A stretch of DNA of 64,000 bases from Rhizobium sp. ARZ01 (GCF_014851675.1 NZ_JACVAE010000001.1:124001-188000); one strand, 5' to 3'. Positions 44,764 to 55,024 are shown, counted from the first letter of the stretch. Notes: generated from the letters alone by a model not told the origin. Numbers and translations: made by a program.

Positions 44764-45792
44764 ATGGCAAAGACGATGAAGGCTGCGATTGTACGAGAAT
44801 TCGGCAAGCCGCTGACGATCGAAGAGGTGGATGTTCCCGAACCCGGCCCGGACCAGATCCTCGTCAAATACGAAGCGACCGGGGTTTGCCACACCGACCT
44901 GCATGCTGCGAACGGCGATTGGCCTGTCAAACCAAAGCCGCCATTCATTCCGGGGCACGAAGGTGTCGGCTTCGTCGCCAAGGTTGGGTCCAAGGTCAAG
45001 CGCATCAAGGAGGGCGATCGCGTCGGCGTGCCATGGCTTCATACCGCCTGCCGCTCCTGCAGCTATTGCAACACCGGCTGGGAAACGCTCTGCGCCGAAC
45101 AGCAAAACACCGGCTACTCGGTCAACGGTACCTTCGCGCAGTATGGTCTCGCCGATCCTGCCTTCGTCGGCCACTTGCCTGACAATCTCGAATTTGGCCC
45201 CGCCGCGCCGATCCTGTGTGCGGGCGTCACCGTTTACAAGGGCTTGAAGGAAACCGAAGTGAAGCCCGGCGAATGGGTGGTCGTTTCCGGTATCGGCGGG
45301 CTCGGCCACATGGCCGTGCAGTATGCGAAGGCCATGGGCATGAACGTCGTCGCCTCCGATATCTTCGAGGACAAGCTGGCGCTCGCTGAAAAGCTCGGCG
45401 CCGACATGGTCGTCGATGCGCGCAAGGCGGATGCGATCGAAAAGGTCCAAAAGGAGATCGGCGGCGCCCACGGTGCGCTGGTCACGGCTGTATCGCCCAA
45501 GGCGATGGAGCAGGCCTATGGTTTCCTGCGCTCCAAGGGAACGATGTCGCTCGTCGGGCTGCCGCCGGGCTTCATCTCGCTTCCCGTTTTCGACACCGTG
45601 CTGAAGCGCATCACCGTGCGCGGCTCCATCGTCGGTACCCGGCAGGATCTGGAGGAATCGCTCGAATTCGCCGGGGACGGCAAGGTTGCCGCGCATTTCT
45701 CCTGGGACAAGATCGAAAACATAAACGACATCTTCAAGCGCATGGAAGCGGGCAAGATCGACGGCCGTATCGTTCTCGATTTGAACGGCTGA
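44764..45792 (+). CDS. adhA: Zinc-dependent alcohol dehydrogenase (AdhA/AdhP type)
   Basis: A 342-residue medium-chain dehydrogenase. Catalytic zinc ligands are in GVCHTDLH and GHEGVG, the four structural-zinc cysteines in CRSCSYCNTGWETLC, and the NAD-binding GIGGLGHMAVQYAK follows. It interconverts primary alcohols such as ethanol with aldehydes. Start at 44764 after AAGGAG. The anaerobox 150 bp upstream predicts induction when oxygen is low, fitting a fermentative role. Confidence 0.93.
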   Translation: MAKTMKAAIVREFGKPLTIEEVDVPEPGPDQILVKYEATGVCHTDLHAANGDWPVKPKPPFIPGHEGVGFVAKVGSKVKRIKEGDRVGVPWLHTACRSCSYCNTGWETLCAEQQNTGYSVNGTFAQYGLADPAFVGHLPDNLEFGPAAPILCAGVTVYKGLKETEVKPGEWVVVSGIGGLGHMAVQYAKAMGMNVVASDIFEDKLALAEKLGADMVVDARKADAIEKVQKEIGGAHGALVTAVSPKAMEQAYGFLRSKGTMSLVGLPPGFISLPVFDTVLKRITVRGSIVGTRQDLEESLEFAGDGKVAAHFSWDKIENINDIFKRMEAGKIDGRIVLDLNG

Positions 45793-45811
45793 GTGCTCCG
45801 TATGTCGCTTT

Positions 45812-45833
45812 CCGCGCCGGCTACGCGGCGCGG
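45812..45833 (+). terminator. Hairpin after adh
   Basis: Eight-base arms CCGCGCCG and CGGCGCGG around a six-base loop, 20 bp after the stop. No T tract, so possibly a weak terminator. Confidence 0.45.
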
Positions 45834-45943
45834 GATCACGCAACCGTGAGGAGGTGTTGCTCGGACATCGAACCGGCATTGGCGTATTCTGCCGCGCGAC
45901 GTGCCCCGTCAAAGGGCGCGAAGGGAACGCGGGAGAAGTCATC

Positions 45944-46822
45944 ATGGAACAGACGCCGAAGATCACGCAGGCGATGATCGACGCCTATGACGAATACACC
46001 CACCTGTCGCTCGACCGCCGCCGCTTCATGGAGCGGCTGTCGATGCTTGCCGGATCTGCCGCCGGGGCCGCCGCCATCGCGCCTTTGCTCGCCGCCAACA
46101 GTGCCAGTGCCCAGATGGTTGCGGAAAGCGATGCCCGCCTGATCGCCGAAGAGGTGACTTGGGCCGCGCCGAAGGGCCAGATGAAGGGCTATATCGCCCG
46201 CCCGAAGGATGCGCAGGGCCAGCTTGGCGGGGTTATCGTCATCCACGAAAACCGCGGCCTCAATCCGCATATCCGTGACGTCGCCCGCCGTATGGCGCTC
46301 GAAGGCTTTGTTGCGCTAGCGCCTGACTTCCTGTCGGTGGATGGCGGCACGCCTGACGACGAGGACAAGGCGCGCGAGATGATCGGCAAGCTCGATCGCG
46401 CCGCGACCGTCGAGAACGCGGTCGCGACTGTCGCTTATCTTTCGGAACTCGACTGGGTGAACGGCAAGGTCGGCGCCATGGGCTTCTGCTGGGGCGGCGG
46501 ACTTGTCAATCAGCTGGCGGTCGCCGACCCGAACCTGAAGGCCGCCGTCGCCTATTACGGATCCCAGCCGCCGGCCGAAAGCGTCGCCAACATCAAGGCG
46601 GCGATGATGCTACACTATGCCGGCCTGGACGAGCGGATTAACGCAGGGATCGACGCCTACAAGAAGGCGCTGGAGGACAACGGCAAGACTCACGAGTTGT
46701 TCGTTTACGAGGGGGTAAACCACGCCTTCAACAACGATACCTCCGCTGCGCGCTACGATAAGAAGGCTGCGGAACTGGCGTGGATGCGCACGGTGGAATT
46801 CTTCAAGAAGAACCTCGCGTAA
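45944..46822 (+). CDS. Dienelactone hydrolase family protein, exported
   Basis: A 292-residue alpha/beta hydrolase. The N-terminus has a Tat-like signal (DRRRFMERLSMLAG) running to about residue 50. The nucleophile is cysteine in GFCWGGG, with the histidine in GVNHAFNND and an acidic residue in between, as in dienelactone hydrolases. Natural substrate unknown; family members open lactones or esters. Start at 45944 with GGGAG upstream. A LysR gene is convergent beyond a shared terminator. Confidence 0.88.
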   Translation: MEQTPKITQAMIDAYDEYTHLSLDRRRFMERLSMLAGSAAGAAAIAPLLAANSASAQMVAESDARLIAEEVTWAAPKGQMKGYIARPKDAQGQLGGVIVIHENRGLNPHIRDVARRMALEGFVALAPDFLSVDGGTPDDEDKAREMIGKLDRAATVENAVATVAYLSELDWVNGKVGAMGFCWGGGLVNQLAVADPNLKAAVAYYGSQPPAESVANIKAAMMLHYAGLDERINAGIDAYKKALEDNGKTHELFVYEGVNHAFNNDTSAARYDKKAAELAWMRTVEFFKKNLA

Positions 46823-46858
46823 ACGGCTCTGCCACGGCGCGTTTGACGACACAGAAAA

Positions 46859-46877
46859 GCCGGGCGCATGGCCCGGC
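46859..46877. terminator. Bidirectional terminator between dienelactone hydrolase and LysR genes
   Basis: Arms GCCGGGC and GCCCGGC around GCATG, 36 bp after one stop and 26 bp after the other. The minus strand continues TTTTCTGT, which makes it a better terminator for the LysR gene. Confidence 0.65.
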
Positions 46878-46903
46878 CTTCTCCGGCGAGCAGCAGGAAC
46901 CGC

Positions 46904-47857
46904 TTACCAGCCCGGCAGCACGTGCCCTGGCCGCAGACGCGGCAACCGCGGGAACTGCTTGACCTCGGCTTCCGGCAGGTCGTCGTTGACGGCGAGCGGC
47001 GAGATGTTGTCGAGGCAGGCGGTGATGTGGCTGGTGATCGCGTTCATCAGCGACGGCGACAGGCCGGGCCGCTTCATGATGCCGATCTGCACCGGCGCGA
47101 GCGGCGGAAAACCATCCGCCTGGGTCAAAACCTTCATGCCCGGCCGAAGTGCCGATTCCGGCAGGACCGAAACGGCCATCCCAGCCATGACGGCGGCTGC
47201 GACGACGGTCGAGGACCAGCTCGTAAATAGCACCTGGTAGTCACGGCCGACAGAGTCGAGTGCAGCACAGGCAATTTGCCGCCACTGACAGTCGCGCCGC
47301 CCCACGGCGAGCGGCACGGGCGCGTTTTCCGGTAGCGGGTGGTTAGCCGACATGACCCAGCAGAGCGGCTCCGTCCGCACGACGTCGGACTGGCGCTGGC
47401 GGGGGTTGTGGGTGACGAGTGCGATGTCGAGCTCACCTTTGCCCATCTTCTCGGCAAGATCCACCGAAGGTTCGCAGACGATATAGAGTTCGACGTTCGG
47501 ATGTGTCTTGGCAAACCGCATGATGATTTCGGGCATGTAGCGGTCGGCATAGTCGTCCGGCGTACCGATCCTGAGCGTGCCTTCGAGCCTGTTGTCGTCG
47601 AAGGCGGCGATCGCCTCGTTGTTGAGACGGATCATGCGCCGGGCGAAATTCAAAAGTCGGTCGCCTTCCGCTGTCAGCCGGTTACCGCGTCCGTCCTTCA
47701 TGAACAGCTGCTTGCCGATCCGTTCTTCCAGCCGGCGCATCTGCATGGAAACGGCCGACTGGGTCTTGAAGACCCTCTCAGCCGCCTTGGTGAAGGAGCC
47801 GGTGTCGGCGATCGCGACGAAAGTTTGCAACTGATCGATGTCTAGCGGAGCGGACAT
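46904..47857 (-). CDS. LysR-family transcriptional regulator
   Basis: A 317-residue LTTR with an N-terminal winged helix (DTGSFTKAAERVFKTQSAVSMQMRRLEERIG, seen at residues 19-49) and a type-2 periplasmic-binding-like effector domain. Target unknown. It is convergent with the dienelactone hydrolase and divergent from a DUF1127 gene 270 bp away, either of which could be controlled. The AT-rich gap upstream (47870-47930) is a likely operator region. Start at 47857 chosen to match the family N-terminus; a longer frame begins inside that gap. Confidence 0.9.
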   Translation of the reverse strand: MSAPLDIDQLQTFVAIADTGSFTKAAERVFKTQSAVSMQMRRLEERIGKQLFMKDGRGNRLTAEGDRLLNFARRMIRLNNEAIAAFDDNRLEGTLRIGTPDDYADRYMPEIIMRFAKTHPNVELYIVCEPSVDLAEKMGKGELDIALVTHNPRQRQSDVVRTEPLCWVMSANHPLPENAPVPLAVGRRDCQWRQIACAALDSVGRDYQVLFTSWSSTVVAAAVMAGMAVSVLPESALRPGMKVLTQADGFPPLAPVQIGIMKRPGLSPSLMNAITSHITACLDNISPLAVNDDLPEAEVKQFPRLPRLRPGHVLPGW

Positions 47858-48131
47858 GACGATGTTCCATAAGAGTGTTTGATTGATACTATTAAAAACA
47901 TTCGTTGGACTGATCAATGTCAATCTGCGACAAAGAGCCACAAAGTGAATTGCCGGGCCGCGGCTTTTTCATTTTGATTCCCCATCCCGCGTAGACCTCC
48001 GGTGGGATGGGCCAGCTATTTGAACGACTGAACATTTTGACCGCCTGTCGTTGACGACCGGCGAAACGAATATGGCTGCGCGCAATTTCCCGCCGAGAGT
48101 GGCGAAGCGCCTGCCGGAAAGGAGAAATGCC

Positions 48132-48428
48132 ATGCGCATGATTGATCGCTACTACCTCGACGTTGCCACCTATCGCTCGCCCGTTCCTTCCGTGCTTGCC
48201 CGAGTTCGCATGTATGTGATCCGGATGATGCGCATTTGGCGAAACCGGTCGGCGGTCAACAGGCTTCACGAACTTGACGACCACATGCTGCTCGATGTCG
48301 GGCTGCGGCGCGAGGATGTGAGGAGTGCCCTGGCATCCTCCTACTACTGGGCCGACCCCGACATCCACCTGACGATGGCGGCGCGCGAGCGTGCTCGCAG
48401 ACATTTGCGGAGCGGTCGCCCCGATTAA
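48132..48428 (+). CDS. DUF1127 family small protein
   Basis: A 98-residue protein with a C-terminal DUF1127/YjiS-like motif (RLHELDDHMLLDVGLRREDVR), an arginine-rich region that in some alphaproteobacterial homologues binds RNA and affects phosphate and carbon physiology. Start at 48132, eight bases after GGAG. A strong terminator follows. It is divergent from the LysR regulator. Function here is inferred only from the family. Confidence 0.85.
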   Translation: MRMIDRYYLDVATYRSPVPSVLARVRMYVIRMMRIWRNRSAVNRLHELDDHMLLDVGLRREDVRSALASSYYWADPDIHLTMAARERARRHLRSGRPD

Positions 48429-48480
48429 GGGCGCCTCCCAGCTTCCCCGCAGGGTGAGAGCCAATTAGCCCTGCCGCTTG

Positions 48481-48521
48481 CCCGGCGCGCGACCTCCAAG
48501 GTCCCGCCGGGTTTTTTCTTT
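48481..48521 (+). terminator. Rho-independent terminator after the DUF1127 gene
   Basis: Arms CCCGGCG and CGCCGGG with an inner GACC/GGTC stem, followed by TTTTTTCTTTT. Confidence 0.9.
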
Positions 48522-48539
48522 TGCAGCGCCGAGGTGCGA

Positions 48540-49367
48540 CTATTTCGGTTTCCCGGCTGCAGACGTCTTGCTCATCGCGTCGAAAATGCCCTCGATGCTC
48601 TTCTGGTAGTCCTTCTGCATTTCGAGCCCGGTGTCGAACATGGTCGAGACGAATTTCGTCAGCGAATCCGCCGGTGTTTCGGCCTTGTCCTTGGGGGGCG
48701 CATCGGCCGGCTTTCCGCCCATCGCTGTCATCATGTCGGAAAAGGACTTGGCAAACGGGTTGTCAAGGAAGGGGTTCTCGGCCGCCGACTTGTCGGCGCC
48801 CGTGCCGAAGAAGGCCTGGGTGAAAGGGTTGTTGAACGGATTGGTCTGCGGTTCGGGCTTCTTCGCCATGCCGGTCGCCTCCAGCCACTGCTGGGTAGCC
48901 GCCAGAAAGGGGTTCTCCGTACCGGTCTGCTGAGTGCCGGCGAAAGGACCGAACGACTGCTTGAACAAGCCGCCCATCAAGGTGTTGGCGACCACCGGCA
49001 GCATCTGCTTGTAGATCTCTTGGCCGATGCCGGTCATTTGCGCGGCCTGCGCTGCGACGGCGCGCGAAACCTCCTTCGAGCCGAAGAACTGACCGAGCAG
49101 GTCGTTGCCTTCCTCAATTCCCTTTGGCGTGAAGGCCTTGGTCACGTCGTCGAAATATTTCGCGTATTCGCCCGAATAGAGGGCCTTGAGAAACGAGCCC
49201 AAATCATACGGATTGGCGGCGCTGCGCTTCAAGGCTTCCGAGAAGGCCGGCATCAGGGCTGTAATCGCGTCGTTTGCCTGTTTCTGCGCCAGCCCGAACT
49301 GCTTCGCCATCACATCCAGCGCGCCGCCGTTCTGTGCCTTCAGCATCAAGTCGTAAAGCGGGATCAT
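48540..49367 (-). CDS. DUF937 domain protein
   Basis: A 275-residue protein: an N-terminal DUF937 helical domain (LYDLMLKAQNGGALDVMAKQFG, with LKRSAANPYDLGSFLKAL), then a proline- and asparagine-rich linker with repeated NPF segments (ENPFLAA, TNPFNNPFTQAFF, ENPFLDNPFAKSF) and a helical tail. Function unknown. The NPF repeats look like flexible spacers. Start at 49367 after AAAGGA. It stands alone on the minus strand, convergent with the DUF1127 gene. Confidence 0.82.
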   Translation of the reverse strand: MIPLYDLMLKAQNGGALDVMAKQFGLAQKQANDAITALMPAFSEALKRSAANPYDLGSFLKALYSGEYAKYFDDVTKAFTPKGIEEGNDLLGQFFGSKEVSRAVAAQAAQMTGIGQEIYKQMLPVVANTLMGGLFKQSFGPFAGTQQTGTENPFLAATQQWLEATGMAKKPEPQTNPFNNPFTQAFFGTGADKSAAENPFLDNPFAKSFSDMMTAMGGKPADAPPKDKAETPADSLTKFVSTMFDTGLEMQKDYQKSIEGIFDAMSKTSAAGKPK

Positions 49368-49507
49368 CACCGGTCCTTTCGTCATCGTGCGGGCAACCGC
49401 TGGCGCATCCGGCCGGCGTGATTAGCCATGACTCATGCGCGAGCATGTCCTTGCACTATAACGGGAATATCCGGGACGAAAACCGCTTTCTTGGCGCTAC
49501 CGGTGCG

Positions 49508-50881
49508 TCAGTACTGGTAGTCTGCGAAGACCGGCTCGACGGACTTGTTCCAGCGGCCGTCGTAGAGCGCCAGCATATCCTCGGCGAGCGCCGACTTCTT
49601 GGCCAGGACTTCCTCGAGCGGTGACAGGAACACCGACTCATCCACCCCATCGCCATTGACCCTTGCGCGCGAAACGAGGCCGGAACGTGCAATCGCGAGC
49701 ACCTCGCGACCGATGTCCCAAAGTGCCACGCCGCGGTGTTTTACATTAAGCCCCTGCGCGGGAACCGCATCGCGGAGCGCTGAGACCTCCTCGACCGTCC
49801 AGTCGCGCGTCAGGTCTTCGGCGGCAGAAAGTGCCGTATCGTCATAGAGCAGCCCCACCCAGAAGGCCGGCAGCGCGCAGATGCGGCGCCATGGGCCGCC
49901 GTCGGCGCCTCGCATCTCCAGGAAGCGCTTGAGCCGCACGTCCGGGAAGAGCGTCGAAAGATGGTTGGTCCAGTCGCCCATGTTGGGCTGCCAGTCGGCG
50001 ATCTCGCCCTTCAGCGCGCCTGCCATGAACTGGCGGAAGGTGATGTGGGTGCAGTCGTGATACTTGCCGTCGCGCACGACGAAGTACATCGGCACGTCGA
50101 GTGCCCATTCGACATAGTGCTCGAAGCCGAAATCCGGGGCGAAGGCGAAGGGGATGATGCCGGCGCGATTGTTGTCCGTGTCGCGCCAGATGTCGCCGCG
50201 CCAGGAAAGGAGCCCGTTCGGCTTGCCCTCGGTGAAGGGGGAGGAGGCGAAGAAGGCGGTCGCGAGTGACTGGAGCTTCAGCGACACCTGCATCTTGCGG
50301 CGCATGTCGGCTTCGGAGGAAAAGTCGAGGTTCACCTGGATCGTGCAGGTGCGGTACATCATGTCGAGACCGTGCGAGCCGACCTTGGGCATGTAGCGGG
50401 TCATGATGTCGTAGCGCGACTTCGGCATGCGCGGTGTATCGGCGAGCGACCATTTCGGGCTGCCGCCCATCCCGAGGAAGCGGATGCCGAGTGGTTCGGC
50501 CACTTCACGCAGCGTCGAAAGATGCTGGTTCGATTCCTTGCAGGTCTCGTGGATGTTCTCCAAAGGTGCGCCCGAAAGCTCGAACTGACCACCGGGTTCC
50601 AGGGAGATCGCGCCGGCGCCCTCGGGACCGGCAAGTCCGATGATGTTGTCGCCGTCCATGATCGGCTCCCAGGCGGTCTTGGCCTGCATGCCGGTCAGGA
50701 GCGCTGCGATACTGCGTTCACCGAAATAGGGAACGGGGCCATTGTCGGCGGTGAAGAACGCGAATTTCTCGTGCTCTGTTCCGATGCGGAACGCTTCCTT
50801 CGGCTTGCAGCCGGCGGCAAGGTATTCGGTCATTTCCGCTGTCGAGCGAACCGGCGTCTGGTCGGTGGTGTCACGGGCCAT
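49508..50881 (-). CDS. gshA: Glutamate-cysteine ligase (plant/alphaproteobacterial type)
   Basis: First enzyme of glutathione synthesis, joining glutamate and cysteine with ATP. The 457 residues match the GCS2/plant-type family (length ~457). Typical motifs are IGTEHEKFAF near residue 33, SLEPGGQFELSG and TCTIQVNLDF. rsmE lies 160 bp upstream on the same strand, but the gap suggests separate promoters. Function call is firm; regulation is not visible. Confidence 0.95.
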   Translation of the reverse strand: MARDTTDQTPVRSTAEMTEYLAAGCKPKEAFRIGTEHEKFAFFTADNGPVPYFGERSIAALLTGMQAKTAWEPIMDGDNIIGLAGPEGAGAISLEPGGQFELSGAPLENIHETCKESNQHLSTLREVAEPLGIRFLGMGGSPKWSLADTPRMPKSRYDIMTRYMPKVGSHGLDMMYRTCTIQVNLDFSSEADMRRKMQVSLKLQSLATAFFASSPFTEGKPNGLLSWRGDIWRDTDNNRAGIIPFAFAPDFGFEHYVEWALDVPMYFVVRDGKYHDCTHITFRQFMAGALKGEIADWQPNMGDWTNHLSTLFPDVRLKRFLEMRGADGGPWRRICALPAFWVGLLYDDTALSAAEDLTRDWTVEEVSALRDAVPAQGLNVKHRGVALWDIGREVLAIARSGLVSRARVNGDGVDESVFLSPLEEVLAKKSALAEDMLALYDGRWNKSVEPVFADYQY

Positions 50882-51041
50882 GGGCGTCTTCTTGTCAGGT
50901 GGGACCGGCCGGAAGGGCCAGGCAGGTGAAGGTGCTTGGACCGTAATTATGTGCGGTGCAAGCGAATTTCTTTCAAGATGCCATCAAAAAAACGGAATGG
51001 TCGTCCTTGGGCCAGGCGATGCCGCAGCCGTCAGAAATGGT

Positions 51042-51779
51042 CTATTTCCAGTCGCCGATCGCGGCCTGGATAACCGCAAGGGCGGCGACCGCGGCGGTGT
51101 CCGCCCTGAGAATGCGGGGGCCGAGCGGGATGGGCGTGACAAAGGGCAGGGCGCGCAAAAGTGACCGCTCGCCGTCGGAGAAACCGCCTTCCGGACCAAC
51201 CAGAAGCGCGAGCTTGCTTTCTCTGATTGCGTTGAGAGTAGGCAGGGGATTCTGGCTGTCATGCCCCTCGTCGCAATAGATGATGCGGCGGTCGCTCGGC
51301 CAGTCCGGGAGAAGATCCTCCAGCCGCCGGGGGGCTGTGACCTGCGGAATAGCGAGAATGCCGCATTGCTCGGCAGCCTCGATCACGTTCGCCTCGATCC
51401 GCTCCAGGCTGGTGATCTTCCCCTGAACGTGTTGCGTCATGACCGGTTGTAGCAGGCCGGCGCCCATCTCCACCGCCTTCTGCACAAGATAGTCGAGGCG
51501 GCCAACCTTCAAGGGCGCGAAAAGATAGTGAAGGTCGCTCGGTGCGGGTTGCGGCCGCGTCTGTTCTGTCGCGGTCAGCAGCAGCCGCTTGCGGGTCGGA
51601 TAGGAGAGCTGCGCCCGCCATTCCCCGTCACGGCCATTGAAAACAAGTACGTCTGAGCCTTCTTCCGCGCGCAACACGTTGGCCAGGTAGTGGAACTGGT
51701 CCTTCGAGGCTTCAAAGGCGCGGCCTCTGGAGAGATCAGCTTCGACGAAGAGTCGTTGCATGCGATAGTTGGCGCGCAT
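51042..51779 (-). CDS. rsmE: 16S rRNA m3U1498 methyltransferase
   Basis: A 245-residue SPOUT-fold enzyme with an N-terminal PUA-like domain ([20 protein letters not shown]) and a C-terminal knotted SAM site ([17 protein letters not shown], with [17 protein letters not shown]). It methylates U1498 of 16S rRNA. The usual rhizobial N-terminus [11 protein letters not shown] supports the start at 51779; an internal ATG at 51761 is possible. It begins 11 bp after the phosphate transporter gene, so the two may be co-transcribed. Confidence 0.95.
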   Translation of the reverse strand: MRANYRMQRLFVEADLSRGRAFEASKDQFHYLANVLRAEEGSDVLVFNGRDGEWRAQLSYPTRKRLLLTATEQTRPQPAPSDLHYLFAPLKVGRLDYLVQKAVEMGAGLLQPVMTQHVQGKITSLERIEANVIEAAEQCGILAIPQVTAPRRLEDLLPDWPSDRRIIYCDEGHDSQNPLPTLNAIRESKLALLVGPEGGFSDGERSLLRALPFVTPIPLGPRILRADTAAVAALAVIQAAIGDWK

Positions 51780-51790
51780 TGTCGTTCCGG

Positions 51791-53293
51791 TTAGCCAAAC
51801 AAGCCATTGAGAAGCGTGAAGAGGATGGCGGCTGCCATCGCGGTGAGCGGTACTGTGATGATCCAGGCCGCGACGATGGTCATGAAATGCGAGCGTCGCA
51901 CCAAGCGCCGCCGGCGTATTTCATCGGGGTTGCGATCCTCGAGTTCCTCAACATCGATGATGCCGCCGCGCTTGCGGATGTAGTCGAGCCGGCGTCTGGA
52001 GTTGCGCGTGTACCATTCGCGGAAGAAGCCGACACCGAAGACTGAGCCGACTGCAATGTGCGTCGAACTCACGGGCATGCCGAAGGCAGAGGCGACAAGT
52101 ACCGTCACGGCGGCGGAAAGCGCCACGCAATAGGCACGCATCGGGTTGAGCTTGGTGATGTCCTTGCCGACGAGCTCGATGAGCTTCGGGCCGAACAGCA
52201 GCAGTCCCAAAGAAATGCCGAGCGCGCCGATCAGCATCACCCACAGCGGAAGAGTGTGATCGAAGCCGCTCTGCGCCGTTTGGGCGGCATGGACGATCGC
52301 CGCAAGTGGGCCGATCGCATTCGCCACGTCATTGGCGCCGTGGGCAAAGGAGAGGAGGGCTGCCGAAATGATCAGCGGAACCCGAAAAAGCTTGCGCAGC
52401 GACTGGTTGCGATTGTCAAGGCCAATCGACTGGCGCGCAATGAACGGGACGCTCGCCGCATAGGTCGCCATACCTGCCGCAAGTCCGAGCAAAAGGCTGG
52501 CGCCGAGGCTTAAGTCGAGGAGATGGTCCAGCGGGCTGATCGAAAGATAGGCTACAAAGCTGCCACTCATCAGCCCGACCAGCCCCGGCACCCAGCGGCG
52601 TGCCGCGGCGATCTTGTCGTCGCGATAGATGATTGTTTCCTTGATGAAAAAGAGGAGAAGGGCCGCAATCACACCGCCGAGCAAGGGCGAAGCGACCCAA
52701 CTCGTCGCAATGCCCGACATGAGCTTCCAGTCGACTGAAGCAGCACCGGCAGCAGCGATTCCCGCGCCCATCACGGCGCCGACGATCGCGTGTGTCGTCG
52801 AAATCGGCGCGCCCAGCCAGGTGGCGACATTGATCCACACCGCTGCCGACAGCAGCGCGGCGAGCATCGCCAGGATCAGCGTATCCGGCGGCATCGAGGC
52901 CGGACCGACGATCCCCTCCGAAACGGTCGAAACCACGTCGCCGCCGGCGAGCAGGGCGCCGAGCGTCTCGAACACCGCCGCAATGACAAGGGCGGCCGTC
53001 ATCGTCAGGGCGCGCGACCCGACCGCCGGGCTGACGTTGTTGGCGACGTCATTCGCGCCGATGTTCATGGCCATGTAGGCGGCAAGCGCGGCGGCGGCGA
53101 TGATGACCGCGGCGCCGGGCCGGTCGATCACGAAGGCTGCCGCGACAATCATCGCGAGCGCAAGAAAGATCAAGCCGATGCCGGGTGCGAGCAGGCCTCT
53201 TGAAATGAAATGCGTCGCCTCCTCGAGGCGCGTCAGCTTGTCGAGATCCTTGTCAAGAGTCGGCTTTCCCAGCCGCGTGGGGGTATTGTCCAT
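51791..53293 (-). CDS. pit: PiT-family inorganic phosphate transporter
   Basis: A 500-residue membrane protein with about 11-12 helices and the duplicated PiT signature [12 protein letters not shown] near the N-terminus and [12 protein letters not shown] in the second half. It imports phosphate as a metal-phosphate complex with protons. The long N-terminal tail and the cytoplasmic loop with [15 protein letters not shown] are typical of the longer rhizobial form. rsmE follows after 11 bp. Confidence 0.93.
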   Translation of the reverse strand: MDNTPTRLGKPTLDKDLDKLTRLEEATHFISRGLLAPGIGLIFLALAMIVAAAFVIDRPGAAVIIAAAALAAYMAMNIGANDVANNVSPAVGSRALTMTAALVIAAVFETLGALLAGGDVVSTVSEGIVGPASMPPDTLILAMLAALLSAAVWINVATWLGAPISTTHAIVGAVMGAGIAAAGAASVDWKLMSGIATSWVASPLLGGVIAALLLFFIKETIIYRDDKIAAARRWVPGLVGLMSGSFVAYLSISPLDHLLDLSLGASLLLGLAAGMATYAASVPFIARQSIGLDNRNQSLRKLFRVPLIISAALLSFAHGANDVANAIGPLAAIVHAAQTAQSGFDHTLPLWVMLIGALGISLGLLLFGPKLIELVGKDITKLNPMRAYCVALSAAVTVLVASAFGMPVSSTHIAVGSVFGVGFFREWYTRNSRRRLDYIRKRGGIIDVEELEDRNPDEIRRRRLVRRSHFMTIVAAWIITVPLTAMAAAILFTLLNGLFG

Positions 53294-53359
53294 CCAGATG
53301 CTCCAGGAGTTACCGTGGCACTACTGCCTCAGCACATCGAGAGCAATATGACGGGATGT

Positions 53360-53878
53360 TCAGGCGTGCGCATTTTTTGCCGGGACTGGCTGGTGCGACG
53401 CTGTCCAGGTGCGCTCGAAATCCAGGATCAGGGTCTTCAATCCGGGTTCGGCGACGCGCGCAGCGGCCTCGGAGCAACTGACCCACTCCAGGCGACGCTG
53501 ACCCTTTTCAGGGAAATTCTTGCATAGCTCGTCCACTTCCAAGGCGTAGACCTGCACCTTGCACGGGACCTTCAGGCCCTGGGAAAGCCCCTTCTGGTAC
53601 ATGTAGTAGCCGATCGGCTCCTTGTGGGGCCTGCCTTTGACACCAGCTTCTTCATAGGCCTCGCGCTCGGCGACGGCAAAGGATTGCCGGCCCTCCATCG
53701 GCCAGCCTTTTGGAATAACCCAGCGTCCGGTGTCGCGGCTGGTGATGAGCAGAACCTCGATCTGGCCCCGCTTCTTCCTGATACGGAAGCACAGCGCAGC
53801 ATACTGAATCCGGGCAGGTCGCCGGAACATCAGTCGCACGTCGCTGGCAATTCGATTCAGGATATTCAATCTCTTCAT
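53360..53878 (-). CDS. NUDIX hydrolase
   Basis: A 172-residue NUDIX protein with GWPMEGRQSFAVAEREAYEEAGV; the REAYEEAGV part is the canonical REUxEExGU. The surroundings (WVIPKGWPMEG) resemble diphosphoinositol-polyphosphate-type NUDIX enzymes, though the bacterial substrate is unknown. Start at 53878, with GGAAGG just upstream; the next ATG upstream (53881) is equally possible, and a longer frame to 53980 has no support. Sits 66 bp downstream of nothing on its own strand and upstream of pit. Confidence 0.85.
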   Translation of the reverse strand: MKRLNILNRIASDVRLMFRRPARIQYAALCFRIRKKRGQIEVLLITSRDTGRWVIPKGWPMEGRQSFAVAEREAYEEAGVKGRPHKEPIGYYMYQKGLSQGLKVPCKVQVYALEVDELCKNFPEKGQRRLEWVSCSEAAARVAEPGLKTLILDFERTWTASHQPVPAKNAHA

Positions 53879-54032
53879 CATCCCTTCCAGCCGCTCTTCC
53901 GGCTGATTCGCATTGAACACGTGTTCGTTGAGTATGAGCGCATTTGCGCCCCTGTAAACGGCCACGCCATCCCGGATCATGGCGATAGCGGTGAAAAGCG
54001 GGCGAAAAGCGGCGGAGGATCGCTTTCTGGGG

Positions 54033-54842
54033 CTAGTCGCTCTTGCCGGAAGCCGAGCGCTGCTGCATCCGCAATTGCGAAATTCGCTGCCATTCGCCCG
54101 TGCGTTCCGCCTCGCGGATCGCGTCGGCGATGTAGTCTATGTGGGCCTGCGCAGCCGCCTTCGCAATGGCAGGCTCGGCGCGGATGATGGCATCGCTGAT
54201 CGCCTCATGCTGGGCGAGCAACTGGCCACGGGCATGATCTGAAGCGAAGACGAGGTGTCTGTGGAAGAAGATCCCCTGTTCCAGCAGCCGGTAGCAGGCC
54301 CGCAGCGTATGGAGGAGGATGATGTTGTGGGCCGCCTCGCCGATCGCGTTGTGCAGGGCGACGTCGGCGGCAAGTTCGTCCTCGAAGCGGCCGCTGGCAT
54401 GGGCCCGTCGCATGTCTTCGACAATGCGCTTTAGCGCCTGCTTGTCATACGCAGTCGCTCGTTGCGCGGCAAATTCCGCGGTGATGCCTTCCAGCGCTCG
54501 GCGGTACTCGAGATAGTCAATGGTCGCGCGCTGGTGGCGGGCGATCAGCTCGACCACAGGCTTGGAAAACACCTGGCCGATGATATCCGCCACATAGGTG
54601 CCTCCGCCGTGATGACTGACGAGCAGTCCGCGGACTTCCAGCACCTTCAATGCCTCGCGCAGGATCGGTCGTGAAACGTCCAGCCGCTTCGAAAGCTCGC
54701 GTTCTCCCGGCAGCCGTTCGCCGTCGCGCAAGATCCCTTCCAGCAACAAAAGCTCGATCTGGCGGACGACCTCATCTGCCGTACGATTGTGGCTGACGTG
54801 GGTGAAGAGGTCGAAGGGCGTTTCGGCGTACAGGCTTTCCAT
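54033..54842 (-). CDS. GntR/FadR-family transcriptional regulator
   Basis: A 269-residue FCD-type GntR regulator: N-terminal winged helix (GERLPGERELSKRLDVSRPILREALKVLE, residues 40-70) and a helical FCD domain with metal-binding histidines (DVALHNAIGEAAHN, LAQHEAISDA). Such proteins often sense organic acids; GlcC and LldR relatives control glycolate or lactate oxidases. glcDEF is 2.6 kb away, so control is possible but unproven. Start taken at ATG 54842; a GTG at 54866 is in frame. Confidence 0.88.
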   Translation of the reverse strand: MESLYAETPFDLFTHVSHNRTADEVVRQIELLLLEGILRDGERLPGERELSKRLDVSRPILREALKVLEVRGLLVSHHGGGTYVADIIGQVFSKPVVELIARHQRATIDYLEYRRALEGITAEFAAQRATAYDKQALKRIVEDMRRAHASGRFEDELAADVALHNAIGEAAHNIILLHTLRACYRLLEQGIFFHRHLVFASDHARGQLLAQHEAISDAIIRAEPAIAKAAAQAHIDYIADAIREAERTGEWQRISQLRMQQRSASGKSD

Positions 54843-55024
54843 GCCCGGAGGATAACAGTCTGCCACAACTGGTCAATAAACTTGTCCACGCTAGCCGATG
54901 AACTGCCGTGAGTGAGGAAGCGCCTCGATATTCGGCTCCCTGCGTCAATGCGCCCTTTTCCCTGCGCAATTGTCATTTGCTAAACAAGCCTTGGGGAATG
55001 CATCACGAGGGGGACGATGCAGGC

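Noticed and set aside
42944..44770. A 608-codon open frame antisense to guaB
   Set aside because: It is the reverse-strand shadow of a high-GC conserved gene; the protein has no domain and guaB is certain.
44719..45966. Long minus-strand frame opposite adhA
   Set aside because: Shadow of the alcohol dehydrogenase gene, with histidine- and arginine-rich composition typical of antisense frames.
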